Shown: piece after piece, positions 51,101 to 61,408 of the stretch
Numbering within the stretch: position 1 is the first letter of the stretch
Layout of the letters: the number at the start of each line of letters is the position of its first letter
Assembly: GCF_009792355.1 (NCBI RefSeq)
Contig: NZ_CP047045.1
Coordinates: 3,622,501 to 3,686,500 of the forward strand
DNA: 64,000 nucleotides
Reading direction: 5' to 3'
Origin: Terricaulis silvestris
GTDB lineage: Bacteria > Pseudomonadota > Alphaproteobacteria > Caulobacterales > Aquidulcibacteraceae
The notes under the pieces: model-generated
Seen by the model: only the letters and a program-made list of their open reading frames with translations
The model's database searches: none
What the model was told of the DNA's origin: nothing
Translations under genes and position numbers: made by a program

Positions 51101-52294
51101 CTACCCCTTCACAGCCGCCACGATCTTCCGTGCAGCATCTTCCAAATCATCCGCGGCGATCACGTTCAGCCCGCTGTTGCGGATGATGGCTTTGCCTTCG
51201 TTGACGTTGGTGCCTTCGAGGCGGACGACGAGCGGCACTTCGAGGCCGACGGCTTTCACCGCGGCGATGACGCCTTCGGCGATGACGTCGCAGCGCGCGA
51301 TGCCGCCGAAGATGTTCACGAGGATGCCTTTTACCTTCGGGTCGGCGAGGATGATCTTGAAGGCGGCTTCGACTTTCGCTTTGTCGGCGCCGCCGCCGAC
51401 GTCGAGGAAGTTGGCGGGCTCGGCGCCGAACAGCTTGATGATGTCCATCGTCGCCATGGCGAGGCCGGCGCCGTTGACGAGGCAGCCGATTTCACCGTCG
51501 AGCGCGATGTAGGAGAGATCATATTTCGAGGCTTCGATCTCGCGCTCGTCTTCTTCGCCAATGTCGCGGAGATCGGCCCATTCCTTGTGGCGGAACGCGG
51601 CGTTGGAATCGAAGCTGACCTTGGCGTCGCCGCAGAGGATTTTGTTGTCCTCGGTGACGATGAGCGGATTGATCTCCAAGAGGCTCATGTCGCTCTTGGT
51701 GAAGGCATCGTACAATTTCGGGATCAGTTCCAAAACTTGGCCCGCGATGGCGCCGCTGACGCCGAAGGCGCTCGCGATCTTTTCGCAGTCGGCGCGGGTC
51801 GGACCAGTGAGCGAATCGATGCCGACGGTAGTGATTTTCTCCGGCGTATCGTGCGCGACTTCTTCGATGTTCATGCCGCCGGCCTCAGAGGCGACGAACG
51901 CGACGCGGCCCTGCTCGCGATCGACGAGCGCGGAGAGGTAGAATTCCTTGGCGATCTTCACGCCTTCTTCGATGTAGATGCGCTTGACGACGCGGCCGGC
52001 GGCGCCGGTTTGCAGCGTGACCAGCGTGTTGCCGAGCATCTGGCTCGCGAAGAGCCCGACATCTTCCGGCTTGAAGGCGATGCGCACGCCGCCCTTCTCG
52101 CCTGCCGTCGTTTCCTTGAACTTGCCCTTGCCGCGGCCGCCGGCGTGGATCTGGCTCTTCACCGCCCACACCGAGCCGCCAAGCTTGGCGGCGGCGTCGA
52201 TGGCTTCCTCGGTGGTGAAGGCGGGAAAGCCGCGCGGGACCGGCGCGCCGAAGCTCTTCAGAACTGCTTTGCCTTGGTATTCGTGGATGTTCAT
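51101..52294 (-). CDS. sucC: Succinyl-CoA ligase beta subunit
   Basis: A 397-residue ATP-grasp subunit. It opens [18 protein letters not shown], with the nucleotide loop [13 protein letters not shown] near 50, and the C-terminal half has [18 protein letters not shown] and [18 protein letters not shown]. It forms the enzyme with sucD (45349-46233). The last 24 bases are repeated downstream at 50400. Confidence 0.97.
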   Translation of the reverse strand: MNIHEYQGKAVLKSFGAPVPRGFPAFTTEEAIDAAAKLGGSVWAVKSQIHAGGRGKGKFKETTAGEKGGVRIAFKPEDVGLFASQMLGNTLVTLQTGAAGRVVKRIYIEEGVKIAKEFYLSALVDREQGRVAFVASEAGGMNIEEVAHDTPEKITTVGIDSLTGPTRADCEKIASAFGVSGAIAGQVLELIPKLYDAFTKSDMSLLEINPLIVTEDNKILCGDAKVSFDSNAAFRHKEWADLRDIGEEDEREIEASKYDLSYIALDGEIGCLVNGAGLAMATMDIIKLFGAEPANFLDVGGGADKAKVEAAFKIILADPKVKGILVNIFGGIARCDVIAEGVIAAVKAVGLEVPLVVRLEGTNVNEGKAIIRNSGLNVIAADDLEDAARKIVAAVKG

Positions 52295-52337
52295 CGCGGC
52301 CCCAAAAAATTTGAAATCGTGTTGGATTCGGCTCGCT

Positions 52338-53639
52338 TTATAGAGCCAGAGCGTGCGCCGCCAAGCCCGCGATGGCGCAGGCAGCCAAAACCAACAGCAG
52401 ATTGGCCTTGAACCGGATCAACGCGATGCCTGCCGCTAGGGCTAGGCCGACCATCCAGAGCCGCGCGGTGGCTGGGTCCGGCAGTTCGACCGGACCGATG
52501 TGGATTTGCGCGGTGAAGAGCGCGTGCGCGGCGAAGAAGAGCGCGAGCTTGGCGATGACGCCGAGAACGGCCGCCGTGATTGCGGCGAGTGCGCCGGCGG
52601 CGTGGCGGTTGTGCTCGAGACGCTCGGCGATGGGCGCGCCGGCGAAGATCCAGACGAACGATGGCGCAAACGTGCACCAGAGTGCGATGGCTGCGGCCGT
52701 GAGCGCGAGTGGGAGGCCGCCTGTGGTCCAGCCGGCGAGGAAGCCGACGAACTCGTTGACGAGAATAAGCGGGCCCGGCGTGGTTTCGGCGAGGCCGAGG
52801 CCGTCGATCATTTGCGCCGGCGTAAGCCAGCCGCGCGTGGCCGCTTCGGTAGCGAGATACGCGAGCAACGCGTAGGCGCCGCCGAAGGTGACGCAGGCGA
52901 GGATCGAGAAGAGCAGCGCGACTTGGAAGAGGACGTGGTCCGTGCCGAGGGTGACGGCGATGAGTGCTGGTGGTGCGAGCCAGAGGATGAGCCAGAGGAT
53001 GGCGTGGGCGTATGCTCCCCCGCGCACGGGGGAGCTGTCAGGACGCGTAGCGGCCTGACTGAGGGGGGCGTCCCCCTCCCCTCGCTTCGCTCGGACCTCC
53101 CCCGCAAGCGGGTGAGGAATAAGCGCGCCGATTGCGCCGGCTGCGATGATCACCAACGGAAACGGTGCGCCGAGGATGAGAGCTACGAACGCGGCGATGG
53201 CGATCCAGATTGCCGTGTTCGTTTTCAGTGCGCGTTTGCCGACTTTCACCAGCGCTTCGGCGACGAGCGCGACGACGGCGCACTTTACGCCGTCGAACGC
53301 TGCGGCGACGAGCGGGAGTTCGCCGTAGCTCACATAGAGCCACGACAGCGCTAGCACGATCAACGCACCGGGGATGACGAAGAGCCAGCCGGCGATCAGT
53401 GCGCCTTGCCAGCCACGCAGGCGCCAGCCGATGTATGTTGCGAGCTGCTGCGCTTCAGGACCCGGCAACAGCATGCAAAACGCGAGCATGCGCTGGAAGC
53501 GCGCGTCGTCGATCCAGTTGCGCTCGTCGACGAAGACACGGTGCATCAGCGCGATTTGTCCGGCGGGACCGCCGAAGCCGAGGCAGCCGACTTTAAGGGA
53601 TTCGCGGAAGAGCGTTGAAAGCAACGGCGCAGCGTTCAT
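52338..53639 (-). CDS. chrA: Chromate transporter ChrA with an in-frame palindromic repeat
   Basis: A 433-residue protein of the CHR family, which exports chromate using the proton motive force. Two homologous halves (about 1-175 and 212-433) each hold the family's membrane helices; the first begins [14 protein letters not shown], the second [19 protein letters not shown]. Residues about 175-209 ([16 protein letters not shown] and [10 protein letters not shown]) do not look like chromate transporter sequence. They are the translation of a repeat (53014-53118). The start is ATG 53639. Confidence 0.88.
   Translation of the reverse strand: MNAAPLLSTLFRESLKVGCLGFGGPAGQIALMHRVFVDERNWIDDARFQRMLAFCMLLPGPEAQQLATYIGWRLRGWQGALIAGWLFVIPGALIVLALSWLYVSYGELPLVAAAFDGVKCAVVALVAEALVKVGKRALKTNTAIWIAIAAFVALILGAPFPLVIIAAGAIGALIPHPLAGEVRAKRGEGDAPLSQAATRPDSSPVRGGAYAHAILWLILWLAPPALIAVTLGTDHVLFQVALLFSILACVTFGGAYALLAYLATEAATRGWLTPAQMIDGLGLAETTPGPLILVNEFVGFLAGWTTGGLPLALTAAAIALWCTFAPSFVWIFAGAPIAERLEHNRHAAGALAAITAAVLGVIAKLALFFAAHALFTAQIHIGPVELPDPATARLWMVGLALAAGIALIRFKANLLLVLAACAIAGLAAHALAL
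53014..53118. repeat. Composite palindromic repeat inside chrA
   Basis: It shares block order with the copy at 31809-31936 (GGGGGAGCTGTCA, TGACTGAGGGGG, CCCTCCCCT, and CACCTCCCC-like, ending GAGGA). About 105 bases, or 35 codons, so the reading frame of chrA is kept. Confidence 0.82.
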
Positions 53640-53714
53640 GGTTCACCTAGTTAGCATCGCCCGCGATGCTTCGGCGAACCTCAGCGGGAGATCGCGCATC
53701 CCGCACGTCGAGCG

Positions 53715-54980
53715 CTAGCGTGGATTGGCGACACCTGCAATCGCGCCGGACTCATCTGTGGGTTTATCTTCGCCGTATGCCATTTCACCGGCTGCAACCG
53801 AGGTGCCGAGTTGTGGCGCGAATTCTTCCTTGGTGAGCGGGCCCTCGCGGGTGCTGCGGCGCCAAAACATGGCGGCGGCGACGAGCACAGCGGCGAAGCC
53901 CGCGAACCAGAACATGCCGGCGACGTCGTAGACATCGACCAGCGGGCCGAGGATCAGCGGGCCGACGACAGAGCCCGCAGCCCAAACGAACAGCAAACCG
54001 GCTGCCGATTGCGCGAGTTTGCCGGGCTCGGCGCGGTCCGCCATGTGCGCGACGGCGATGCCGTAGAAGCTGAGCGCGCCCGCGCCCCACAAGAAGAACA
54101 GCAGCACGGCGGAAAAGCTGTCGAGCCGGCCGCTCCAGATTGCGAGCGCGAACGCGGCGACGGCAGCGAGCGCTGCCAGTGCGGCGATCACCAAGCGGCG
54201 ATCGACGCGATCGGAAATGCGGCCCGCCGGCCATTGCAGAGTAAGCGAGCCGAGGAACGCGGCGGAGTAAAACTCGGCCGCGGCGTTGGCGCCGTAATGT
54301 TGCGCGGCATAAAGCGGCGCGAGCGCGAGCACGCCGCCGTTCACCAGCCCTGCCCCGAAGCTGCCGATAACGGCGGCGGGCGCGGTGGCGAATTGTTCGA
54401 CCAATGCGAGTGGTTGCGCTTTGGGCGGGTCCGGCTGGGCGGCAGAGGTAAAGCAGATCGGCACCATGGAAACAGCCGCGAGTGCTGCGGCGATCATCCA
54501 CGGCTCGGCCGAGTATGGCGCGTAGTTGAAGGCCAGGAACGGCCCAAACGCGAGCGCGCCTTTGGTGAACACCATGTAGACGCTCATGACTTCGCCACGC
54601 ACGCGCGGGCCAATCGAGAACGCGAGCCAGCTTTCGATCGCCGCGAACATCAGCGCCACGGCAAAGCCCGCGCCCATACGCGCAACGCCCCACGACCAGA
54701 CGTCGTTGCTGAAGTGCAGCGCAAGCGTCGCGACCGAAAAGATCGCCGCGCATGCGGCGTAGACGCGGATGTGGCCGACACGCGCCAGCATCATGGTGGC
54801 GATCATCGCGCCCATCATGAAGCCGGCGGAATACGAGGCGGCGACCAAGCCCAACGCCGTGCTGGAATGGCCCTCCTCCGCGAACGCCAGCGGAATGCGG
54901 ACGCCGAGCAAACCACCCGCAAGCTGCAGAATGGTGACGGCGGCAATCAATGCAGCGACGTTGCGTAGCAAGCTCGTCAT
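53715..54980 (-). CDS. MFS transporter (YcaD-like)
   Basis: A 421-residue 12-helix transporter. It opens MTSLLRNVAALIAAVTILQ, carries WPAGRISDRVDRR between helices 8 and 9 and resembles the YcaD/drug-exporter group. Substrate unknown. The C-terminal tail is hydrophilic. Confidence 0.85.
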   Translation of the reverse strand: MTSLLRNVAALIAAVTILQLAGGLLGVRIPLAFAEEGHSSTALGLVAASYSAGFMMGAMIATMMLARVGHIRVYAACAAIFSVATLALHFSNDVWSWGVARMGAGFAVALMFAAIESWLAFSIGPRVRGEVMSVYMVFTKGALAFGPFLAFNYAPYSAEPWMIAAALAAVSMVPICFTSAAQPDPPKAQPLALVEQFATAPAAVIGSFGAGLVNGGVLALAPLYAAQHYGANAAAEFYSAAFLGSLTLQWPAGRISDRVDRRLVIAALAALAAVAAFALAIWSGRLDSFSAVLLFFLWGAGALSFYGIAVAHMADRAEPGKLAQSAAGLLFVWAAGSVVGPLILGPLVDVYDVAGMFWFAGFAAVLVAAAMFWRRSTREGPLTKEEFAPQLGTSVAAGEMAYGEDKPTDESGAIAGVANPR

Positions 54981-55037
54981 GGGACGGGCCGCTTCTAGAG
55001 GTGATTTGCATGCGATGGAACGTGCAAATCCGCCGCG

Positions 55038-55565
55038 CTATCCCAGCAAAAATTCAAACATGAAGCGGCCAGGCAGAAAGGTCAGCACGCCGGCGATGAG
55101 CAAACCGCCGACGAACATACCGGTCATGGCGCGTTTGTGTGCGTCAACCTTACGGTTGCGTATGGCGAAGATCGCCATTGGCAGGCCGATGATGGTCCAA
55201 CCGCTGAGCAAGTGGATGAACGAATAGAAATTGCCGTTGAGGCCGGTGATGAAAAGGCTGGAGACAGCGGTGGTCGCCATCGCGATCACCCAGGTCCAAC
55301 CTAGGGTTTTGTGAAAGCCGGTGCCTTTCGGTTTGAACAGGATCACGGTGCCGACGCCGAGCGCCGTCAGCGCCGCCAAGATGTGAAGCTTGATCGTAAG
55401 GGGCAGCGCTATCCACAGAGTCCAATCCGGCGCGTGCGGCGCCACATTGGCGAAGGCGGCGCCCAGTTCGGCCCGGAGCGGATAGAGCGCGGCGACCAGC
55501 ACCGCCACAAGGACCGCCCAGCCGATCCAGGATGCGCGCTTCGCGGTGGGGTTCGTTTCAGCCAT
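55038..55565 (-). CDS. DUF2306-type membrane protein
   Basis: A 175-residue protein with four helices. Its histidine-rich segments (LTIKLHILAALTALGVGTV, KGTGFHKTLGWTW, NFYSFIHLLSGW, VDAHKRAMTGMFVGG) match the DUF2306 pattern of conserved His residues, which may bind haem or metal. Function not known. It is divergent from the LytTR gene. Confidence 0.82.
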   Translation of the reverse strand: MAETNPTAKRASWIGWAVLVAVLVAALYPLRAELGAAFANVAPHAPDWTLWIALPLTIKLHILAALTALGVGTVILFKPKGTGFHKTLGWTWVIAMATTAVSSLFITGLNGNFYSFIHLLSGWTIIGLPMAIFAIRNRKVDAHKRAMTGMFVGGLLIAGVLTFLPGRFMFEFLLG

Positions 55566-55589
55566 GGATCGCTCTCCGTTCGATGCTAG

Positions 55590-56426
55590 ATGCGTGACCG
55601 CAGGAGCCGCCTGGTGCAGCCGGAACTACGTGAAAGCTCTCCGTCCGCGCGTGAAACGCCCGCGTCCGCAATTGGCGAAGCGCCAAATGCGGGCTTGTGG
55701 GCGCATGATTGGGTGCGCAGCTTCACGGTAGCGACCGCAGCGGGGCTGTTTTTGGCGTTTGTCGGCGCGATGGATTCGGGGCGACTGCCGGTGCTGATAC
55801 GGCTCGCCTACTGGATGCCGTTGATGTGGGGCGGCACCGCCGTTGGCCACGGCATGTCGTGGCTGGTGAACCGCATACCGCGGGCGCGGAGCAATACTTG
55901 GCTGTTCGGCGCCCTGCTCTCAGTCGTGATTGCAGTGCCGATCACCTTCATCGTGTGGGGTTATTCGCGGCTGATGTTCAACGGCGCGCCGCCACTCGGG
56001 CCGCTGTTCGGATCAGTCCTGGTGATCTCCGTGGCGATGACGGCGCTAATGATCCTGGTGACGCAGCCAGGACGGGTTACGCATGCGCCGCCTGCCGGCG
56101 CCGCTGTTAGTTCGGTGCGGTTTGCGGAGCGGTTGCCGGCGAAGCTGAAGGGTGCGGTGATCTACGCGGTGTCGGCGGAGGATCATTATTTGCGGCTGCA
56201 CACGTCGAAGGGATCGGATCTGATCTTGATGCGACTGAGCGATGCGATCGCCGAGCTTGACGGCTTGGAGGGGGCGCAGACCCATCGCTCGTGGTGGGTG
56301 GCGCGCGATGCGGTGGAGAGCGCGCGGCGCGACGGCGACAAGATGGTGCTGACGCTCAAAGGTGGCGCCGAAGCGCCTGTCAGCCGACCGAATGTGAAGC
56401 CGCTGCGCGACGCGCGTTGGTACTAG
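55590..56426 (+). CDS. Membrane-anchored LytTR transcription regulator
   Basis: A 278-residue protein. About four membrane helices (for example SFTVATAAGLFLAFVGAM, YWMPLMWGGTAVGHG) are followed by a LytTR DNA-binding domain (about residues 170-275; YAVSAEDHYLRLHTSKG, then THRSWWVARDAVESARRDG). The membrane part may sense a signal, since this fusion is common in alphaproteobacteria. Its target is unknown. Its TAG shares CTAG with the convergent membrane-protein gene. Confidence 0.9.
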   Translation: MRDRRSRLVQPELRESSPSARETPASAIGEAPNAGLWAHDWVRSFTVATAAGLFLAFVGAMDSGRLPVLIRLAYWMPLMWGGTAVGHGMSWLVNRIPRARSNTWLFGALLSVVIAVPITFIVWGYSRLMFNGAPPLGPLFGSVLVISVAMTALMILVTQPGRVTHAPPAGAAVSSVRFAERLPAKLKGAVIYAVSAEDHYLRLHTSKGSDLILMRLSDAIAELDGLEGAQTHRSWWVARDAVESARRDGDKMVLTLKGGAEAPVSRPNVKPLRDARWY

Positions 56427-56812
56427 GCGTTCGCTGCGCCGGGCTTGCCGAAGATCAGATAGATCACGAACAGCACGATCATCACGCTATCGACGATGAC
56501 GGCTGTCTGCAGGCCGGCGAGATAACGCTCGCCCTGCATCAAGATCAGCGCGATGAATGCAATCTTGCTCGTGCCCGCGACGACGAGCGCGACTTTGCGC
56601 GAGGGTGGGTGGAACGCGCCATAGATCAGCAGCGCGCCCATGAGGCCGATCAGGATTCCCCAATTCGGTACGACGACGCTCGCCATCGCGCCTTCGGGCG
56701 TCTCATTGAAATACGATTGAATTGCCGCTTCCGGCGACACGGCGGCGTAAAGCATGGTGAGCGTCAACATCCCGGCGACCACCATGACGCCCACGAAAAT
56801 CTTCTCGAACAT
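56423..56812 (-). CDS. Small membrane protein of unknown function
   Basis: A 129-residue protein with four helices (IFVGVMVVAGMLTLTMLYA, NWGILIGLMGALLIYGAF, ALVVAGTSKIAFIALIL, AVIVDSVMIVLFVIYLIF) and a short outer loop after the first. The ATG at 56812 follows GGAGG-like bases. No family recognised. It lies opposite the LytTR regulator and downstream of the DUF6265 gene on the same strand. Confidence 0.78.
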   Translation of the reverse strand: MFEKIFVGVMVVAGMLTLTMLYAAVSPEAAIQSYFNETPEGAMASVVVPNWGILIGLMGALLIYGAFHPPSRKVALVVAGTSKIAFIALILMQGERYLAGLQTAVIVDSVMIVLFVIYLIFGKPGAANA

Positions 56813-56863
56813 GATTTCCTCCGCAGCGGCACAATAGGGTGCAGTGCGAGGAGCGTCACGCGC

Positions 56864-57358
56864 TTAGAGAGGCGCGCGTTGGAAGCGCAGGATTTCTTCC
56901 GTGATGGTTTCGCCGTGGCGAAGGCGGATCGTCATGACGATGCGGTCGGCGCCTTCGCGGCGAATTTCCAGGCCGTTGAAAATGAGCGCATCGGGGCCAG
57001 CGGAGACGGGCTCGAACGTCACCCACTCGGCTTTTTCCTCCCAGCCAACCATGTCCGGGTTGAAGTGCTTCACGCGCATGCGGACGCCGCCTTCGACGAC
57101 ATCCATCATCAGGAATTCGTAGAATTGCGGTTGGCCGTCGCGCCAATAGCGGAAGTGGCCGACCATCTGGCCGCCGACGGGCGGCGTCCAGGCTTCTTCC
57201 ATTTGCCCGCCGAAGCCTTCGCCAACCCAACGCCCGGCGAGCCACGCGGCGTCATCGATGGTGGCGACCGCTAGCGGCGCCGCGGTTTGCGCTTGCGCGG
57301 CGCAGGCGCCGCTGAGCAAAGCGGCGGCGATCATGGCGGACTTCAGAAGCTTGATCAT
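56864..57358 (-). CDS. Exported DUF6265-like protein
   Basis: A 164-residue exported protein. The ATG at 57358 follows GGAGGG; the longer frame upstream is unlikely. A signal peptide (MIKLLKSAMIAAALLSGACA) is followed by a beta-rich domain (DAAWLAGRWVGEGFGGQMEEAW, split in two in the middle by GHFRYWRDGQPQFYEF), a pattern seen in DUF6265 proteins of unknown function. Confidence 0.8.
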   Translation of the reverse strand: MIKLLKSAMIAAALLSGACAAQAQTAAPLAVATIDDAAWLAGRWVGEGFGGQMEEAWTPPVGGQMVGHFRYWRDGQPQFYEFLMMDVVEGGVRMRVKHFNPDMVGWEEKAEWVTFEPVSAGPDALIFNGLEIRREGADRIVMTIRLRHGETITEEILRFQRAPL

Positions 57359-57405
57359 AATGACCCTCCTCAGCCCATGACGCGCACCACGCACTCATTT
57401 CGACA

Positions 57406-58824
57406 TTACTCCGCGGGCGGGGCCGGCGGTGTCAGCACCCAATCGCTATCCGCCACCAGATAAGCGAACACGGCCCAAGCGGCGACGTTCTGGCGAAGCG
57501 CTTCGGGATCGATGGCGTCCAGCGTGTCGTTCGGGGTGTGGTGGACGTCGAAATAGAGGCTGCCATCCTGATTGAGATCGACGATGGCCGCGCCAGTGCG
57601 GCGGATGGCGTCGACATCGGCGCCGCCGCCCGTTGTGTTGTTGCCGAGATTGACGCCGAGCGGGGCGAGTTGGCGTTGAATGGCGCGGGCGTATTGCAGC
57701 GCGTCTTCGTTAAACAGCGTGCTCACCGAGTAGATGCGGCCGGCGCCGAAATCGCTTTCAGCGGCGACGACATGGGTTTCGCTGCCGTGGACGCGGCCAT
57801 ACTCGCGGCCGCCGAACACGCCGTTCTCTTCGGCGCCCGCGAGCAGAATGCGGATGGTGCGGCGCGGGCGGCGCGGCAGATCGCGGATCAGTTTCGCCGC
57901 CGCCGTGATGATGGCGACACCGGCGCCGTCATCGACCGCGCCCTGCCCCAGGTCCCAAGAATCCAAGTGCGCGGCGAGCAGCACGATTTCTTCCGGACGC
58001 TCACGGCCGCGAATTTCGGCGATGACATTGCCCGACGGCGCTTCGTCGCGGACTTCGACTTGGATGTTGAGGTTGACGCGCACCGCGCCGCCTTGCGCCA
58101 GGCGACCAAGTACGTCGGCGTCGGCCGGCGAGAGTGCAGCTACTGGAAGCGAGGTGCCGAGCGGCATCTGGCGCACGCTGCCGCCTTGGTGCGCGACGCG
58201 CTGCGTGTCAGTGCCGACGGAGCGAATGATGCACGCCGCGGCGCCGCGTGCTTGCGCGCGTGACGCGCACCCGCCGCGCTTGGCGACAGCCGGGCCATAG
58301 CCTGAGCCGTCTTGCGTGCGCGTCATACGCTCATCGATGAAAACGATGCGGCCTTGCACTTGCGCGCTGGTCGCGGCTTCGAGTGCTGCGAGTGACTCAA
58401 AGCGGATCACTTCGGCTTCGAGACCGCCCTCGGGCGTTGGCGCGGAGCCGCCGAGTGCAGCGATCACCATGGGTTGGCGCGAGGGCGAGACGATTGACGC
58501 TTCTTCGCGCACCGCATCCCAAAACGGCATCGTGAACGGCTCGATGCGCACATTGCTGAAACCCTGGCGGCGCAGCATGGCGGCGGACCACTCGCGCGCG
58601 CGTGCTTCAGCTTCGCTCGCGGCGAGACGCGGGCCGACGTCGGTGACGAGGCCTTCGACGATGTCCCACGCCAGATCGCTTTCGAGCGCTGCGTTGCGCA
58701 GGCGTTCGACGTTGCGTTGTTGTTCAGCGCTGATCGGCGCGACGACGGGCGCTGGTTGTGCTTGTTGCGCATTCGCCGATGAGGCGAGCGCCAGCACCGC
58801 TAGTCCGAAAGCAAAGTTCCGCAT
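57406..58824 (-). CDS. M28-family zinc aminopeptidase, exported
   Basis: A 472-residue exported peptidase. The ATG at 58824 follows GGGGGA. A signal peptide (MRNFAFGLAVLALASSANA) is followed by a PA-type insert and the peptidase core. Zinc-binding motifs visible are LAAHLDSWDLG, VDDGAGVA, and GAEENGVFGGREY; a late His may be in FDVHHTPNDTLDAID. The family removes N-terminal residues from peptides. Confidence 0.9.
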   Translation of the reverse strand: MRNFAFGLAVLALASSANAQQAQPAPVVAPISAEQQRNVERLRNAALESDLAWDIVEGLVTDVGPRLAASEAEARAREWSAAMLRRQGFSNVRIEPFTMPFWDAVREEASIVSPSRQPMVIAALGGSAPTPEGGLEAEVIRFESLAALEAATSAQVQGRIVFIDERMTRTQDGSGYGPAVAKRGGCASRAQARGAAACIIRSVGTDTQRVAHQGGSVRQMPLGTSLPVAALSPADADVLGRLAQGGAVRVNLNIQVEVRDEAPSGNVIAEIRGRERPEEIVLLAAHLDSWDLGQGAVDDGAGVAIITAAAKLIRDLPRRPRRTIRILLAGAEENGVFGGREYGRVHGSETHVVAAESDFGAGRIYSVSTLFNEDALQYARAIQRQLAPLGVNLGNNTTGGGADVDAIRRTGAAIVDLNQDGSLYFDVHHTPNDTLDAIDPEALRQNVAAWAVFAYLVADSDWVLTPPAPPAE

Positions 58825-58901
58825 GTCGTCCCCCAAATAGCTAGCGCTCAAGGTGGCGGTGCAGAGCGGAGATTCAAGCGCGAAGCGACGATTGAGCGAG
58901 A

Positions 58902-58976
58902 AAAGGAGCGCCGGTCTTCAGACCCGCATGATCCTGTCAGGTATTGCGATGCGGGTCTGAAAGCCCGCGCTCCTTT
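58902..58976. repeat. Inverted-repeat element after the M28 gene
   Basis: Arms of 28 bases (58902-58929 and 58949-58976) are complementary except for about three positions, with a 19-base loop. Both arms contain the GGTCT/AGACC hairpin base of the terminator at 31212. The unit sits between the 5' end of the M28 peptidase gene and the 3' end of the acetyltransferase gene. Confidence 0.82.
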
Positions 58977-59526
58977 AACGCCGCGCTTTCCAGGCCGTTT
59001 TGGATTGGCCGTAGATGTCGACTTTGTGCGCCTCATACGGTGGCGGGATCGGCACGTCTTCGCGCTCGACCTGCGCGCCGAGGCGAAGTGCGAGCGCAAT
59101 CGACGGCGCGTTGGCTTTGTCGATGCAGTGGATGATGTGATCCCAGCCGAGATGATCGAAGGCCCAGTCCATCGCGGCCGTGGCGCCTTCGAGCGCGAAA
59201 CCCTGCCCTGCCGCGCTTTTCTTCAAGCCCCAGCCGACTTCGTTGCCGGGCCACGCGCCTTCGAGGCCGCCCGGGCGCCACGGACCGAGGCGGCCGATCC
59301 ATTCGCCGGTGTCGCGGCGCAGCACGGAAAACATCGAGTAGCCGAGCAGCGGCCACGAACCCGCAAGCATCGACATGCCGCGCCACGCCGCATCGCGCGG
59401 CGCCACGCCGCCGATGAAGCGCATGGTGTCTTCCTCGAGGGACATTTCGGCGAAGCCGTCGAAATCTTCATGCCGCGGCGGGCGCAAGATGAGACGCGCT
59501 GTGGTGAGGGTTGGGCCGATCGTCAT
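58975..59526 (-). CDS. GNAT-family N-acetyltransferase
   Basis: A 183-residue RimJ/RimL-type acetyltransferase. The substrate side opens LTTARLILRPPRHEDFDGF, and the acetyl-CoA loop is GWGLKKSAAGQGFALEGATAAM. C-terminal motifs RLGAQVEREDVPIPPPYEAHK complete the fold. Function unknown. It lies downstream of mdh with a palindromic repeat in between. Confidence 0.88.
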   Translation of the reverse strand: MTIGPTLTTARLILRPPRHEDFDGFAEMSLEEDTMRFIGGVAPRDAAWRGMSMLAGSWPLLGYSMFSVLRRDTGEWIGRLGPWRPGGLEGAWPGNEVGWGLKKSAAGQGFALEGATAAMDWAFDHLGWDHIIHCIDKANAPSIALALRLGAQVEREDVPIPPPYEAHKVDIYGQSKTAWKARR

Positions 59527-59543
59527 TGCTCTAACGTTCGCAG

Positions 59544-59623
59544 GTTGGAGCGCGGGCCTCCGGCCCGCACAGCGCTAACGTTGCAGACTTCCGCGATGCG
59601 CGCCAGGAGGCGCGCGCTCCAAC
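59544..59623. repeat. Nested palindromic element between mdh and the acetyltransferase
   Basis: Perfect 11-base outer arms (GTTGGAGCGCG at 59544-59554 and its complement at 59613-59623) enclose two hairpins: GCGGGCC-TCC-GGCCCGC (59552-59568) and GCGCGCC-AGGA-GGCGCGC (59598-59615). It fits a REP-like family of mobile or regulatory palindromes. Confidence 0.85.
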
Positions 59624-59634
59624 TTTCACGCACC

Positions 59635-60612
<978 letters not shown>

Positions 60613-60669
60613 TCAGGGAAAAGAAGGCGCCCCTCTAGACCTGCTCGCCCGCCCGCGCAACGCGGCGAA

Positions 60670-60903
60670 CTACACCAAAGGCCCCAGGTCGGCGAAGATC
60701 TGCCGAGCACGCTCTGCGGCCAACCACGCACCCCTCTCGGTGTCATAGCCTTGAGCGTCCGCCACAATTCGCTGATTTGCCGCGCGGAGGTGCCAGTACC
60801 ATTGGCCATCCGCCGCTTCATCAACTTCTACGCGGGCCTGACTTTGTTTGAGGAGTGCGGCACCGATCGCGCCACGAAGGGCAGGCCTTATGAACGGGTT
60901 CAT
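60670..60903 (-). CDS. DUF1508-type small protein
   Basis: A 77-residue protein. The middle (ARVEVDEAADGQWYWHLRA, then NQRIVADAQGYDTERGAWLAAER) fits the DUF1508/YegP pattern of a short beta-hairpin repeat. Function unknown. It is divergent in position from mdh, 72 bases upstream of it. Confidence 0.68.
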   Translation of the reverse strand: MNPFIRPALRGAIGAALLKQSQARVEVDEAADGQWYWHLRAANQRIVADAQGYDTERGAWLAAERARQIFADLGPLV

Positions 60904-61000
60904 TTGTAGCTCCTAAGCACGTTACGCGAACAAACCAGAATCGGATGCGCAACATCCAAGCGTAGGAATCCAAGGGGTAAACAGCCTCTTAACGAGTGTG

Positions 61001-61408
61001 TCAGGACGCTGAACGTGGCCAGCAGGCGGCGATGGTCCAGGCGCCGAGCAGCGCGGTGGCGACGTTGATGGCGATCTCGGCCCTCATGGCGTCGTTGGTG
61101 GCGGCGAGCACGTACATGCCGTTCTGCAGGTTGAATGTGACGTCCATGGCGGTGAGAAAGATGAGCGCAGAGCCCGCGAGCAAGCCAAACGGCGGGCCCC
61201 ATGGTCGGTTGAGCAGCAAACCGGCGCCCGCGGCTATCATGCAGAGCGCCATCCAGCCATCGGCGAAGGGGAATGCGTCTTCGAATGCAATGTACCAGCG
61301 CTCGTGGCTGGCCATGACGTCGCCGGCGTTGAAATAGCTCCACCAGTAGAGCGCAGTGACGAGAGCGCCGATGATCAAGGTGGCGCCGAGTGCGCGCCTG
61401 GCGATCAC
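61001..61408 (-). CDS. Membrane protein coupled to an O-methyltransferase
   Basis: A 135-residue protein with four helices (ALGATLIIGALVTALYWWSY, DGWMALCMIAAGAGLLL, FGLLAGSALIFLTAMDV, INVATALLGAWTIAACW). Its ATG overlaps the stop of the methyltransferase (ATGA). No family recognised. Confidence 0.78.
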   Translation of the reverse strand: MIARRALGATLIIGALVTALYWWSYFNAGDVMASHERWYIAFEDAFPFADGWMALCMIAAGAGLLLNRPWGPPFGLLAGSALIFLTAMDVTFNLQNGMYVLAATNDAMRAEIAINVATALLGAWTIAACWPRSAS

